Shown: piece by piece, positions 8,429 through 16,512 of the stretch | Layout of the letters: every line of letters begins with the position of its first letter | Numbering within the stretch: position 1 is the first letter of the stretch | Assembly (NCBI GenBank): GCA_040757035.1 | Contig: JBFLYM010000003.1 | Location: 1 to 64,000, forward strand | Reading direction: 5' to 3' | Origin: JAHJBR01 sp040757035 | Lineage (GTDB): Archaea; Micrarchaeota; Micrarchaeia; Anstonellales; Bilamarchaeaceae | Length of the DNA stretch: 64,000 nucleotides | The notes under the pieces: generated by a model | What the model was told of the DNA's origin: nothing | Seen by the model: the letters and a program-made list of their open reading frames with translations, nothing else | Database searches by the model: none | Program-made: the position numbers and the translations under genes

Positions 8429-8944
8429 ATGATAATTGCGTACACAGGAATAGGAAAAAACAGTATTGTTGTTGAAGCAGGTGCAGGAAGCGGATTCTTC
8501 ACCATCGCGCTTGCGAATATTTGTAAAAAAGTCTATGCGTATGAATGGAAAAAAGAATTTTTTGAGCTTGCAACAAACAATTTGAAACGCGTCGCAACTG
8601 ATAATAAAATTGATAATAATATAAATAACGTTGAGTTAAAAAACAAGAATATTTTTGAAGGGATAGAAGAAAAGGAAGTTGATTTGGTAACTTTGGATTT
8701 ACCTAACGCTGAAAAATGTGTTGCGCTCGCACACAACGCGCTCAAAAACAATGGATGGCTTACAGGCTATTTTCCCAATATTGAACAAGCAAAAATATTT
8801 TATATAGAATGCCACAAGATAGGATTTTCCGAAATATTTGCGCTTGAGAATATAGTACGAGAATATGAAATACGAGAATATGGTGTAAGACCCATACATG
8901 TTGGATTAATGCACACCGCGTACTTGATTTTCGCGAAAAAATAG
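8429..8944 (+). CDS. tRNA (adenine-N1)-methyltransferase, TrmI-like, 5'-shortened
   Basis: SAM-dependent methyltransferase related to archaeal TrmI, which makes m1A at tRNA positions 57/58. The SAM-binding motif VVEAGAGSGFFTIALAN is intact, followed by the acidic YEWKKEF and the TLDLPN catalytic region. The N-terminal domain normal for the family (about 75 residues) is absent. The conserved KRGPAIIHPKDAG motif is encoded at 8390-8428, in frame but upstream of the first ATG. The frame reaches back, without any ATG, GTG or TTG, to the purE stop at 8351. Either a non-canonical start is used, or there is readthrough from purE, or the gene is a 5'-truncated remnant. Confidence 0.7.
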   Translation: MIIAYTGIGKNSIVVEAGAGSGFFTIALANICKKVYAYEWKKEFFELATNNLKRVATDNKIDNNINNVELKNKNIFEGIEEKEVDLVTLDLPNAEKCVALAHNALKNNGWLTGYFPNIEQAKIFYIECHKIGFSEIFALENIVREYEIREYGVRPIHVGLMHTAYLIFAKK

Positions 8945-9194
8945 ATTTAAATATTTTTCTCTTTTTATGTTTTATGCTTATTAAAATTTAAAATTTTTAA
9001 AAATTAAAAAAAGAATTGATGTTAAATCATTGTGCATAATTACGCATATTAAATATTAATACTAAATTTAAATAAATTTAAATTAAATATTATCTTTGTT
9101 ATCTTTATAGATTTATCTTTAATCTTTAAATAGTTAGATAATTTAGATAAATAAAAATAAATAAATAAAATATAGATAAAATAGGTGAATAAAT
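8945..9194 (+). promoter_or_regulatory. Long AT-rich leader of the thermosome gene
   Basis: This 250-bp stretch is almost pure A/T and contains no gene. Likely TATA-like elements are TTTAAATAG at about 9125-9133 and earlier TTTAAAT copies. An AGGTGA ribosome binding site lies at 9183-9188, seven bases before ATG 9195, so the thermosome mRNA is probably leadered. Confidence 0.5.
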
Positions 9195-10859
9195 ATGGCA
9201 AGACAAGTAGGAGGACAAGAAGGATATATCATGCCGGAAGGTGCTCAGCGCGTACTTGGAAGGGACGCAATGAGAATAAATATTGCAATTGGATATGCAG
9301 TTGCTAACATAATAAAAACCACGCTTGGTCCAAAGGGCATGGATAAGATGTTAGTTTCAGATTTGGGCGATATTGTAATTACAAATGATGGAGCCACGAT
9401 TTTAGAAGAAATGAACGTTGAGCATCCAGCGGCAAAACTTATGGTTGAAGTTGCTAAAACGCAAGATAAAGAAGTTGGAGATGGAACCACAACAAGTGTT
9501 GTTATTGCAGGCAATTTGCTTAAAAAGGCTGGCGATTTGCTTGATCAAAATATTCATCCAACTACTGTAATAAAAGGTTATGAATTTGCGTGTAAAAAAG
9601 CAGAAGATGCACTTATAAGGATTTCAAGCAAAGTCTCACCAGAAGACAATGAAATTCTAAAGAAAATCGCTCTTATTGCGATGGGTTCAAAAGGAATAGG
9701 AAGCGAACGCGAAAAAATCAAAATAGCAGACATTATTGTAAGAGCAGTAAAGCAAATAATAGAAAAAAAGGATAATAAGATTGTTATTGATGCTGATCTT
9801 ATAAAAATAGAGAAAAAGGCCGGTGGCGAAGTAATGGATACAGACATCATTATTGGTGTTTTGGTAGATAAAGAAGTAGTACACGCAGGAATGCCAAAAG
9901 AATTAAAAAATGCAAACATCGCACTTATCGATGTTGCACTTGAAATCGAAAAAACAGAAATAGATGCAAAAATAGAGATTACAAGTCCGGCTCAAATGGA
10001 ATCATTCCTTAAACAAGAAGAAAAAATGCTTAAGGATATGGTTGATAAAATTTCTTCTACAGGCGCAACAGCAGTGTTTTGTCAAAAAGGAATTGATGAT
10101 GTTGCACAACATTATCTTTCCAAATTAGGAATAATAGCCATAAGAAGGGTAAAAAAGAGTGATATGGAAAAACTCGCAAGAGCAACCGGAGCAAAAATTG
10201 CTTCAAGTCTTGAGGATCTTACAGCAAAAGATTTGGGTTTTGCCGGTGCAATATCAGAACGCAAAATTGCTGGAGAGGCAATGGTATTTGTTGAAAATTG
10301 CAAAGATCCAAAAAGTGTATCTATCTTTGTAAGAGGCGGTACTGACCACGTTGTAAGTGAAGTGGAGAGAGCGGTAAAAGATGCTATAGGTTCTGTTTCA
10401 GCAAGCCTGGAAGATGGCACGTATGTAACTGGAGGAGGAAGTGTTGAAATGGAACTTTCAAAAGAATTAATGACCTATGCAACTGAGATAGGTGGAAGGG
10501 AGCAACTTGCAATTCAAGCATTCGCAGAATCGCTTGAATCAATTCCTAAAACACTTGCAGAAAATGCAGGAATGGATTCCATAGACACTTTGGTATCGCT
10601 TAGAAATAAGCACAAACATAAAGATGATGATGGAAAATATATAGGCGTTGATGTTCTGTCTGGTAAAATTGGTGATATGAACAAAAACGGAGTATTAGAA
10701 CCTGCAAAAGTGAAAAGACAGGCAATAACTAGTGCAACAGAAACCGCAAGACTTATTCTTAGAATTGACGATATTATCAGTTCAAAAGGTAAGAGTGGAC
10801 CAAGTCCAGGAGGTCCTGGGGGTCCTGGAGGAATGGGAGGAGGTCCAGAAGAAATGTAG
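9195..10859 (+). CDS. thsA: Thermosome subunit (group II chaperonin)
   Basis: A 554-residue group II chaperonin subunit (Cpn60/TCP-1 type) that folds proteins in a closed ATP-driven cage. Clear signatures are TTLGPKGMDKMLVSDLGDIVITNDG, the ATP-binding DGTTTSVVIAG, the apical-domain region and the C-terminal VLEPAKVKRQAITSATETA, ending in the flexible Gly/Pro/Met tail GGPGGPGGMGGGPEEM. The length is standard. It has a strong ribosome binding site and is a monocistronic gene followed by T-rich sequence. Only one thermosome gene is seen in the window, so the complex could be homo-oligomeric unless others exist elsewhere. Confidence 0.97.
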   Translation: MARQVGGQEGYIMPEGAQRVLGRDAMRINIAIGYAVANIIKTTLGPKGMDKMLVSDLGDIVITNDGATILEEMNVEHPAAKLMVEVAKTQDKEVGDGTTTSVVIAGNLLKKAGDLLDQNIHPTTVIKGYEFACKKAEDALIRISSKVSPEDNEILKKIALIAMGSKGIGSEREKIKIADIIVRAVKQIIEKKDNKIVIDADLIKIEKKAGGEVMDTDIIIGVLVDKEVVHAGMPKELKNANIALIDVALEIEKTEIDAKIEITSPAQMESFLKQEEKMLKDMVDKISSTGATAVFCQKGIDDVAQHYLSKLGIIAIRRVKKSDMEKLARATGAKIASSLEDLTAKDLGFAGAISERKIAGEAMVFVENCKDPKSVSIFVRGGTDHVVSEVERAVKDAIGSVSASLEDGTYVTGGGSVEMELSKELMTYATEIGGREQLAIQAFAESLESIPKTLAENAGMDSIDTLVSLRNKHKHKDDDGKYIGVDVLSGKIGDMNKNGVLEPAKVKRQAITSATETARLILRIDDIISSKGKSGPSPGGPGGPGGMGGGPEEM

Positions 10860-10910
10860 ATTTTTTAATTCTTTGCTCTTTGTTTCAATTTTTTTGTTTT
10901 TAATTTTTTA
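10860..10910 (+). terminator. T-rich terminator between convergent genes
   Basis: Several T runs (TTTTTT, TTTTTTTG, TTTTTAATTTTTT) lie between the thermosome stop and the convergent endonuclease IV stop. This is the typical archaeal U-rich terminator pattern, without a strong hairpin. Confidence 0.55.
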
Positions 10911-11753
10911 TTATCTATCTAATTTTTCGTATTCTTTTTTATATTCTCTTTGCATGATTAAAGCATCAATATCTAATTTTGGCGTTTCGCATATTATTGT
11001 CCCCCGATAACCATTTTCAGAAAGTACTTTCATTAAAGGCTTGTACGGAGGTTGGTTGTTCGTCCCTAAAACAACATGGTTCAATTCTCCTTTTTCGTTA
11101 TAATTTATCTCTGAAAAATGGCAGTGCATGTTTTTTGTATATTCGGGTAATTCTTTTTCTAAAATTGAAAAAATCTTTCTGTAGTCCTCTTCGCTTTTTA
11201 TAGAAAAATCGCCCCTTGCGTGCAAATGCGCGAAATCTAAAACAGGTGTTACACATTCCAAATCTTGCGCCATGCGTATATTTTCATAAAAACCTCCGAA
11301 CGCGCTTTTCTTTCCAACAGTCTCAGCTCCGAGTACGCATTTTATTTTTTCTTCACTCATTCTTTCTTTTATCTCCAAGAGGCGTTTTTTTGCTGTTTTG
11401 AATGCCTCTTCTCTGCCCAATGTTTGATAAAAACCAGGATGGAAAACGGTGATTTTTCCATTAACGAGAAAAGTCGCCTTTGCGGCAAGAAAAATATGTC
11501 GCTTGCTATTTTCACTTTTTACGTTGTTTGGGGTACATAAATTTATATAATATGGTGCATGAGAAGAAATACTAACGTCTAACTCATTTGCCTTTTTTTT
11601 CACTTTTTTCGCGGTCTCGTCATTCATTTTTACTCCACGCACGAATTCTATCTCCATTGCATCCAACCCAAGCTTTTTGCAGCATTCTACTCCTTTCAGG
11701 GTGCTTACTTCTTCGCATTGAATTGGAATTCCTGCTGGACCGAATCTTATCAT
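10911..11753 (-). CDS. nfo: Endonuclease IV (AP endonuclease, Nfo-like)
   Basis: A 280-residue TIM-barrel enzyme of the AP endonuclease 2 family, which cleaves DNA 5' of abasic sites in base excision repair. Metal-site motifs are visible: SSHAPYYINL near residue 60, the HPGF histidine, GAETVGKKSAFGG (glutamate), PVLDFAHLHARG, and HCHFSE near the C-terminus. The length matches the bacterial and archaeal family. It converges on the thermosome gene; no other repair gene is adjacent. Confidence 0.9.
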   Translation of the reverse strand: MIRFGPAGIPIQCEEVSTLKGVECCKKLGLDAMEIEFVRGVKMNDETAKKVKKKANELDVSISSHAPYYINLCTPNNVKSENSKRHIFLAAKATFLVNGKITVFHPGFYQTLGREEAFKTAKKRLLEIKERMSEEKIKCVLGAETVGKKSAFGGFYENIRMAQDLECVTPVLDFAHLHARGDFSIKSEEDYRKIFSILEKELPEYTKNMHCHFSEINYNEKGELNHVVLGTNNQPPYKPLMKVLSENGYRGTIICETPKLDIDALIMQREYKKEYEKLDR

Positions 11754-11823
11754 AAATTGTCAACCATTAATCGTTTTATTTATGTTGTTCTTTATTAAGG
11801 CTTTTTATGGCTAATTGCGAGCA

Positions 11824-13158
11824 TCATTCATTTTTGTTCCGTTCTATCCTGCTTATTAGTACCTGTAATATCGGTGGCGTAACCAACGTTGTCAATAATG
11901 CCATTGCTGCTATCATTGAATATTCTGATACATCGAGTATTTTTGTTGTCAAACCAATAGAAGCGACAATTAGCGCGACTTCCCCCCTTGGAGCCATGCC
12001 AAAACCAACTATTGCGGCTTCTAAAAATTTCAATTTTGCCATAAATGCAGCGCCGCAGCAACCAACAAACTTTGTTAAGATTGCTAAAACTGAAAGTATC
12101 AATATTGGTACGAAAAAGTTTACTAAAGAACTCACATCCATAAACGTACCTAATGAAATGAAAAATATCGGCATAAATAACATTTCTAAACCGAACGTTT
12201 TCTCTTCAATTTCAGCGCGATGCTTGCTTCTATTTAATATAATTCCGGCCATAAATGCTCCGACAATGGCGGATAGTTTTACGAATTCTGCGAAATAAGC
12301 ATAAAATAATACAAATGCAAGGATGAGCATGAAATGTTTTGGATTCATCTCTTCTTGATCAAGATATCTCAAAAAGTAGTTTCCAGCTAATACGCTACCA
12401 ACAAGAAACACTGCTGCAGTGATCAGTGTAAGGAGCAATGATATACCAATTGATTCTACTCCTCCTCCACTAGTATTTGTAATATTTATGACAAAGGATA
12501 ACACAAGCAGGCCCAAAATATCATCCAAAATTGCTGCTCCGATTATTATTTCTGCAAATCTTTCATTAAGTAGCTTAGCTTCTTTCAAAATAGCCACAGT
12601 TACACCAACGGATGTTGCGGTCAAAGCAGCAGCTACAAACATTGAATATGCAAAGCTTCCATCTGTGTGACTGGCATATAAATAGCCTACTATAAACGGC
12701 AGAATTATACCTGCTACTGCAACTACTAAACTATCAAATGCAAAAATGCGTTCTAGTTTGTTGTGCATACCGACCTTAAATAGTAAAATAACGGCTCCCA
12801 ATTGTGCAAAAACACTTAGTATTGTTTCCAGTTGTAGGATATTTGGTGGATTTGTTGGAAGCTGAATTGGAAGATTTAGTGATTGCAAAAATCCCCAAGA
12901 AAGATGGAGGAAACTAGGGCTCATGAAAAGCCCCAGAATCATTAAGATCATGACTGAGGGTTGTTTTGTATATGCGACAACTAATTCTCCTGCTATAGCT
13001 AACAATAAAAGGAAAACAATCTCAAAATAGATGTGTTTGTTTCCTTCAACTTCTCCAAAAAGGCTTGTTCTGATAACTGAAATTATTAATAAAATAAAAA
13101 TTCCAAGCATCAGTAATCCTATCAATGGTGTTGCTTTCTCTATCGTTTTTTTTAGCAT
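11824..13158 (-). CDS. Cation/proton antiporter, CPA2 family (NapA/Kef-like)
   Basis: Membrane protein of about 444 residues with 12-13 hydrophobic segments, a monovalent cation:proton antiporter of the CPA2 family. The ion-binding Asp-Asp pair appears in GAAILDDILGLLVL, which points to electrogenic Na+/H+ exchange as in NapA rather than the GND-type K+/H+ exchange. There is no C-terminal TrkA domain. A frame extends to 13197, but a TATA box at 13181-13190 lies about 27 nt before ATG 13158, so a leaderless start at 13158 is preferred. It is divergent from the antitoxin gene. It would couple to gradients produced by the pyrophosphatase and ATP synthase. Confidence 0.85.
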   Translation of the reverse strand: MLKKTIEKATPLIGLLMLGIFILLIISVIRTSLFGEVEGNKHIYFEIVFLLLLAIAGELVVAYTKQPSVMILMILGLFMSPSFLHLSWGFLQSLNLPIQLPTNPPNILQLETILSVFAQLGAVILLFKVGMHNKLERIFAFDSLVVAVAGIILPFIVGYLYASHTDGSFAYSMFVAAALTATSVGVTVAILKEAKLLNERFAEIIIGAAILDDILGLLVLSFVINITNTSGGGVESIGISLLLTLITAAVFLVGSVLAGNYFLRYLDQEEMNPKHFMLILAFVLFYAYFAEFVKLSAIVGAFMAGIILNRSKHRAEIEEKTFGLEMLFMPIFFISLGTFMDVSSLVNFFVPILILSVLAILTKFVGCCGAAFMAKLKFLEAAIVGFGMAPRGEVALIVASIGLTTKILDVSEYSMIAAMALLTTLVTPPILQVLISRIERNKNE

Positions 13159-13180
13159 ATAAATGCCTTTGATGGAAAAT

Positions 13181-13190
13181 AATTTATATT
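13181..13190 (-). promoter_or_regulatory. TATA box of the antiporter gene
   Basis: AATATAAATT on the minus strand is centred about 27 nt upstream of ATG 13158, the spacing expected for a leaderless archaeal transcript. It lies inside the longer reading frame, which argues against the upstream ATG at 13197. Confidence 0.6.
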
Positions 13191-13259
13191 TTTCCATCAG
13201 TGCATGTTGTTCGCAATCTAATTAATAGCTTTAATAATGTTATTACGTTAATGTTTTAC

Positions 13260-13487
13260 ATGAAAACTGCAAACATTAATGCTCGTATAGAAGATTGGAT
13301 ATATTCAAAGGCCAAAGAGATGAATATAAACATCTCAGAAATAGTAAGGGACGCACTTATAAGTGAGCTCGAAAGGAGGCGCGCTGAAGCGATCATGAAG
13401 GAATTGGATATTGCCTCTGCCGCTGCCAAAAAAATCGGAAAGCGAATGTTAGTAAAAAGCATACGACATGCTAGGGATAAACGATGA
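13260..13487 (+). CDS. CopG/VapB-type antitoxin
   Basis: A 75-residue protein with an N-terminal ribbon-helix-helix-like segment (KTANINARIEDWIYSKAKEM then NISEIVRDALISELERRR) and a basic C-terminal tail that would contact the toxin. It overlaps the following PIN-domain fragment by four bases (ATGA), the normal order for a VapBC operon. The frame is open further upstream, but ATG 13260 gives the normal family N-terminus. Its toxin is truncated, so the protein may now act alone. Confidence 0.7.
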   Translation: MKTANINARIEDWIYSKAKEMNINISEIVRDALISELERRRAEAIMKELDIASAAAKKIGKRMLVKSIRHARDKR

Positions 13488-13684
13488 AGATATACGATGC
13501 TTCTGCCCTTTTCGAAGCAGTTGCCAAAAAGGAAATAGATTTGTTTAGTTTTAACTTTACAAAAATTTTTAAAACTTCAGTTAGTCGCCATAGCGAGCAC
13601 TTATCAGCATTTCGGCAGATTTTTAAGCGTTTACTTGGTATTTATATTAATTATCATTCTACGAGAGTATATTTTGAGTTTTGA
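13484..13684 (+). pseudogene. Truncated VapC-like PIN-domain toxin
   Basis: The first residues, MKIYDASALFEAVAKKEIDLF, match the start of a PIN-domain RNase with the first metal-binding Asp (D5). After about 22 residues the similarity stops. The remaining 44 codons do not resemble a PIN domain, which normally needs about 130 residues and three more acidic residues. The break falls at a 30-bp segment (about 13550-13581) that is nearly repeated just after the AbiEi stop at 47435. The toxin is almost certainly inactive. Confidence 0.75.
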
Positions 13685-13719
13685 AATAAGTTAAGTACAA
13701 GCTTTTATGGGTGAAAAAA

Positions 13720-13995
13720 ATGGTCTGTTATATTTTATCTGTTATATGCGCGGTTTTTGTATATGCAATAAGAAAACGCGTTCGCAATCCGGAACTTCGC
13801 TCGCTTAATCTTATGCTTTTTGGAGGGGCAATTTTTGGATTTGTGGATCATTTGTGGAACGGCGAACTTTTTGCGAGCGCTGATATATTTAACGATTTGC
13901 TGCTCGGAATAGCGATTGTTTCTTCTATTTTCGGAATTTGGGCTGTTGTTGTTTATACCACCTCGCTAAAAAAACTGAACAAAATACCGCTATGA
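13720..13995 (+). CDS. Small membrane protein, unknown function
   Basis: A 91-residue protein with a hydrophobic N-terminus (MVCYILSVICAVFVYAI), a basic loop (RKRVRNPELRS), and two further hydrophobic stretches around FGGAIFGFVDHLW and LLLGIAIVSSIFGIWAVVVY. It probably has three membrane helices. A GGGTGA ribosome binding site at 13709-13714 favours ATG 13720 over GTG 13711. It lies 84 bp upstream of gyrB on the same strand. I do not recognise the family. Confidence 0.55.
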   Translation: MVCYILSVICAVFVYAIRKRVRNPELRSLNLMLFGGAIFGFVDHLWNGELFASADIFNDLLLGIAIVSSIFGIWAVVVYTTSLKKLNKIPL

Positions 13996-14079
13996 GCGCA
14001 GCTTCGCAAAAATCAAAATTATAAAAATAGTATTCATATTTTAAGGATAAGATGATATTTAAGAATAGTAGTGATATTT

Positions 14080-15990
14080 ATGCAAAATGAAGAATTATCC
14101 GAGTTAACGGAAAATAAATATACCGCAGAAAGCATACAAGTCCTTGAAGGTCTTGAAGCAGTACGCAAAAGACCGGCAATGTACATCGGAGATACCGATA
14201 AAAAAGGATTGCACCATCTTATTTACGAGATTGTTGACAATAGCATAGATGAAGTGCTTGTTGGTTTTGCCAAGAATATAGAAGTGGTGTTAAAAACTGA
14301 TGGGAGCGTTAGCGTACGCGATGATGGACGAGGAATACCAACAGAAAAGCACAGCATGGGAAAAAACGCACTGGAGGTAGTTACTACTATTTTGCACGCA
14401 GGAGGCAAATTTGAAAAAAAAGTGTACAAAGTTTCTGGTGGTTTGCATGGTGTTGGGATTTCTGTTGTCAATGCGCTCTCGGAATGGATGGAAGCTGAAG
14501 TACATCGTGGAGGAAAGATTTATATTCAAAAATACGCGCGCGGAACTCCAACCACCAAAGTAGAAGTTGTTGGCGATACAAATTACCGCGGAACGATAAT
14601 TAGATTCAAACCAGACCATGAGATATTTTCTTCAATACAGTTTGATTTTGAAATAATAATGGAAAGATTGCGCGAGCTTGCATTTCTAAACAAAGGAGTG
14701 CAAATAAGCATAAAGGATGAGCACAATAGCCGCGAAGAAACATTTGTTTTTGAAGGGGGCCTAACGCAATTTGTCGAACATCTAAACAAAACGCGAAATG
14801 GAATTCACCCTGTGATTAATTTCTCAAAGGAAGTCGGTAACATAGAGGCAGAAATTGCGCTCCAGTATACAAGCAGTTATAGTGAAATGATTTACTCGTT
14901 TGTGAATGATATAAAAACCGTGGATGGCGGAACTCATGTAAGCGGATTCAGAACCGGACTCACACGCACGCTCAATGATTATGGAGAAGCAAACAAAATA
15001 TTTAAGAGCGATATGAAAATAAATGGCGATGATGCGGTAGAGGGGCTTAGCGCTGTGCTCAACATAAAAGTTCCAGAACCGCAATTTGAGGGACAAACAA
15101 AAGGAAAATTAGGAAATAGCGAGGTAAAAGGATATATAGATAGTTTTTTTTCATCCGCGTTCAAACAATATTTGGAAGAAAATCCGCAAACCGCAAAAAT
15201 AATACTTTCAAAATGCATAAGCGCAATGGAAGCGCGCGAAGCCGCGCAAAAAGCAAAGGAGCTTATACGACGCAAAAGTATATTTGAATCAAGCGTACTT
15301 CCGGGCAAGCTTGCTGATTGTATAGAAGAAGATCCGGCAAAATGCGAACTTTTTATTGTTGAAGGAGACTCTGCCGGAGGCAGCAGCAAACAAGGCCGAG
15401 ACAAACAAACACAAGCGATTTTACCGCTTAAAGGAAAAATATTAAATGTTGAAAAGGCGCCGTTGAACAAAATTTTGTTGAGTAATGAAATAAGAAATGT
15501 TGTACTAGCGCTCGGAACCGGATTCGGAACGGATTTTAATTTGAGCAAACTAAGATATCACAAAATCTTTATTATGTGCGATGCCGATGTTGACGGAAGT
15601 CATATCAGAACTTTGTTATTGACCTTACTTTATAGACATTTCAAACCTTTGATTGAAAATGGATATGTTTATGCCGCAGTGCCGCCCCTCTATAGGGTTG
15701 CAAAAGGCAAAGTTGAAAAATATGCGTACAACGATGAAGAGCTCGTCAAGATACGCAATGAATTGGGCGAAAATGTAGAAATTCAAAGATACAAGGGTTT
15801 GGGAGAGATGAACGCTGTTCAACTTTGGGAAACTACTATGAATCCACAAACTCGGACTCTTAAAAAGATAACGATAGAAGATGGAATGAAGGCAGATGAG
15901 ATTTTTTCTCTTTTAATGGGAGATACAGTTGAGCCACGAAGAGCTTTTATTGAGCAATACGCACGCGAAGTTAAGCATTTGGATATTTAG
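14080..15990 (+). CDS. gyrB: DNA gyrase subunit B
   Basis: A 636-residue type IIA topoisomerase ATPase subunit, which with GyrA introduces negative supercoils. Order of domains: GHKL ATPase (LEAVRKRPAMYIG, EIVDNSIDE, DDGRGIP, GGLHGVGISVVNALS), transducer, TOPRIM (EGDSAGGSSKQGRDKQTQAI, DADVDGSHIRTLLLT) and the C-terminal QRYKGLGEMN signature of gyrase. It is shorter than E. coli GyrB and lacks its extra insertion. Gyrase is of bacterial origin and was acquired by several archaeal lineages. No gyrA follows; the next gene is convergent and its stop abuts this one. ATG 14080 is preferred to GTG 14071. Confidence 0.95.
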   Translation: MQNEELSELTENKYTAESIQVLEGLEAVRKRPAMYIGDTDKKGLHHLIYEIVDNSIDEVLVGFAKNIEVVLKTDGSVSVRDDGRGIPTEKHSMGKNALEVVTTILHAGGKFEKKVYKVSGGLHGVGISVVNALSEWMEAEVHRGGKIYIQKYARGTPTTKVEVVGDTNYRGTIIRFKPDHEIFSSIQFDFEIIMERLRELAFLNKGVQISIKDEHNSREETFVFEGGLTQFVEHLNKTRNGIHPVINFSKEVGNIEAEIALQYTSSYSEMIYSFVNDIKTVDGGTHVSGFRTGLTRTLNDYGEANKIFKSDMKINGDDAVEGLSAVLNIKVPEPQFEGQTKGKLGNSEVKGYIDSFFSSAFKQYLEENPQTAKIILSKCISAMEAREAAQKAKELIRRKSIFESSVLPGKLADCIEEDPAKCELFIVEGDSAGGSSKQGRDKQTQAILPLKGKILNVEKAPLNKILLSNEIRNVVLALGTGFGTDFNLSKLRYHKIFIMCDADVDGSHIRTLLLTLLYRHFKPLIENGYVYAAVPPLYRVAKGKVEKYAYNDEELVKIRNELGENVEIQRYKGLGEMNAVQLWETTMNPQTRTLKKITIEDGMKADEIFSLLMGDTVEPRRAFIEQYAREVKHLDI

Positions 15991-16482
15991 TTATGAATAT
16001 CCAAACATAACACTAGATAACAATAAGAAGAGTATCGATAACAACAAAGATCCTACAACTGCTGAAAGAAGATTTGCGCAGAACGAAACAATTAACGATT
16101 TCTTTAGATTGAGTTTGAAGATGTGAGCAAGCACAAATGCTTCGAGTATGAAAATAGCAAATTCGCAGATAAACGCGAATGTTATATCATCTAGTACTCT
16201 TATGTTATACTTGATAGACATAAAATGAATCGTCAAAAGCCAGAATAAAGTGACTGAAATTGCATTTATCCCAATACCAGCAAGCAATATTTTTTGGTTA
16301 GATTCCTTTCCACGCAAAAAATACCAGTAAACCGGAGTTTCAAGTATGATCGCAAAAAGTATGGAAAAAACAAAAACTAGTAGAGGTTTTATGAAAACTT
16401 CCGCACCTACATCCATTGGATCAGCATAAATTAGATGAATGGCAAACAAAAAAGTAAAAAATACTAGCACTACGTTTTTCAT
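15991..16482 (-). CDS. Multi-pass membrane protein with signal-like N-terminus
   Basis: A 163-residue hydrophobic protein. The N-terminus MKNVVLVFFTFLFAIHLIYA looks like a cleavable signal peptide followed by DPMDVGAEVF; four membrane segments come after. A GGGGAG ribosome binding site at 16488-16493 supports ATG 16482 rather than 16500. The layout (signal plus about four helices) occurs in uncharacterised archaeal membrane proteins. It lies just downstream of the beta-propeller lipoprotein gene and is probably co-transcribed with it. Confidence 0.6.
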   Translation of the reverse strand: MKNVVLVFFTFLFAIHLIYADPMDVGAEVFIKPLLVFVFSILFAIILETPVYWYFLRGKESNQKILLAGIGINAISVTLFWLLTIHFMSIKYNIRVLDDITFAFICEFAIFILEAFVLAHIFKLNLKKSLIVSFCANLLSAVVGSLLLSILFLLLSSVMFGYS

Positions 16483-16512
16483 TTTCTTCTCCCCGTCCAT
16501 GTTTATAATCTT

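Noticed and set aside
14979..15548. Frame of 189 codons opposite gyrB
   Set aside because: It is antisense to the TOPRIM region of gyrB and has no recognisable domain or ribosome binding site.
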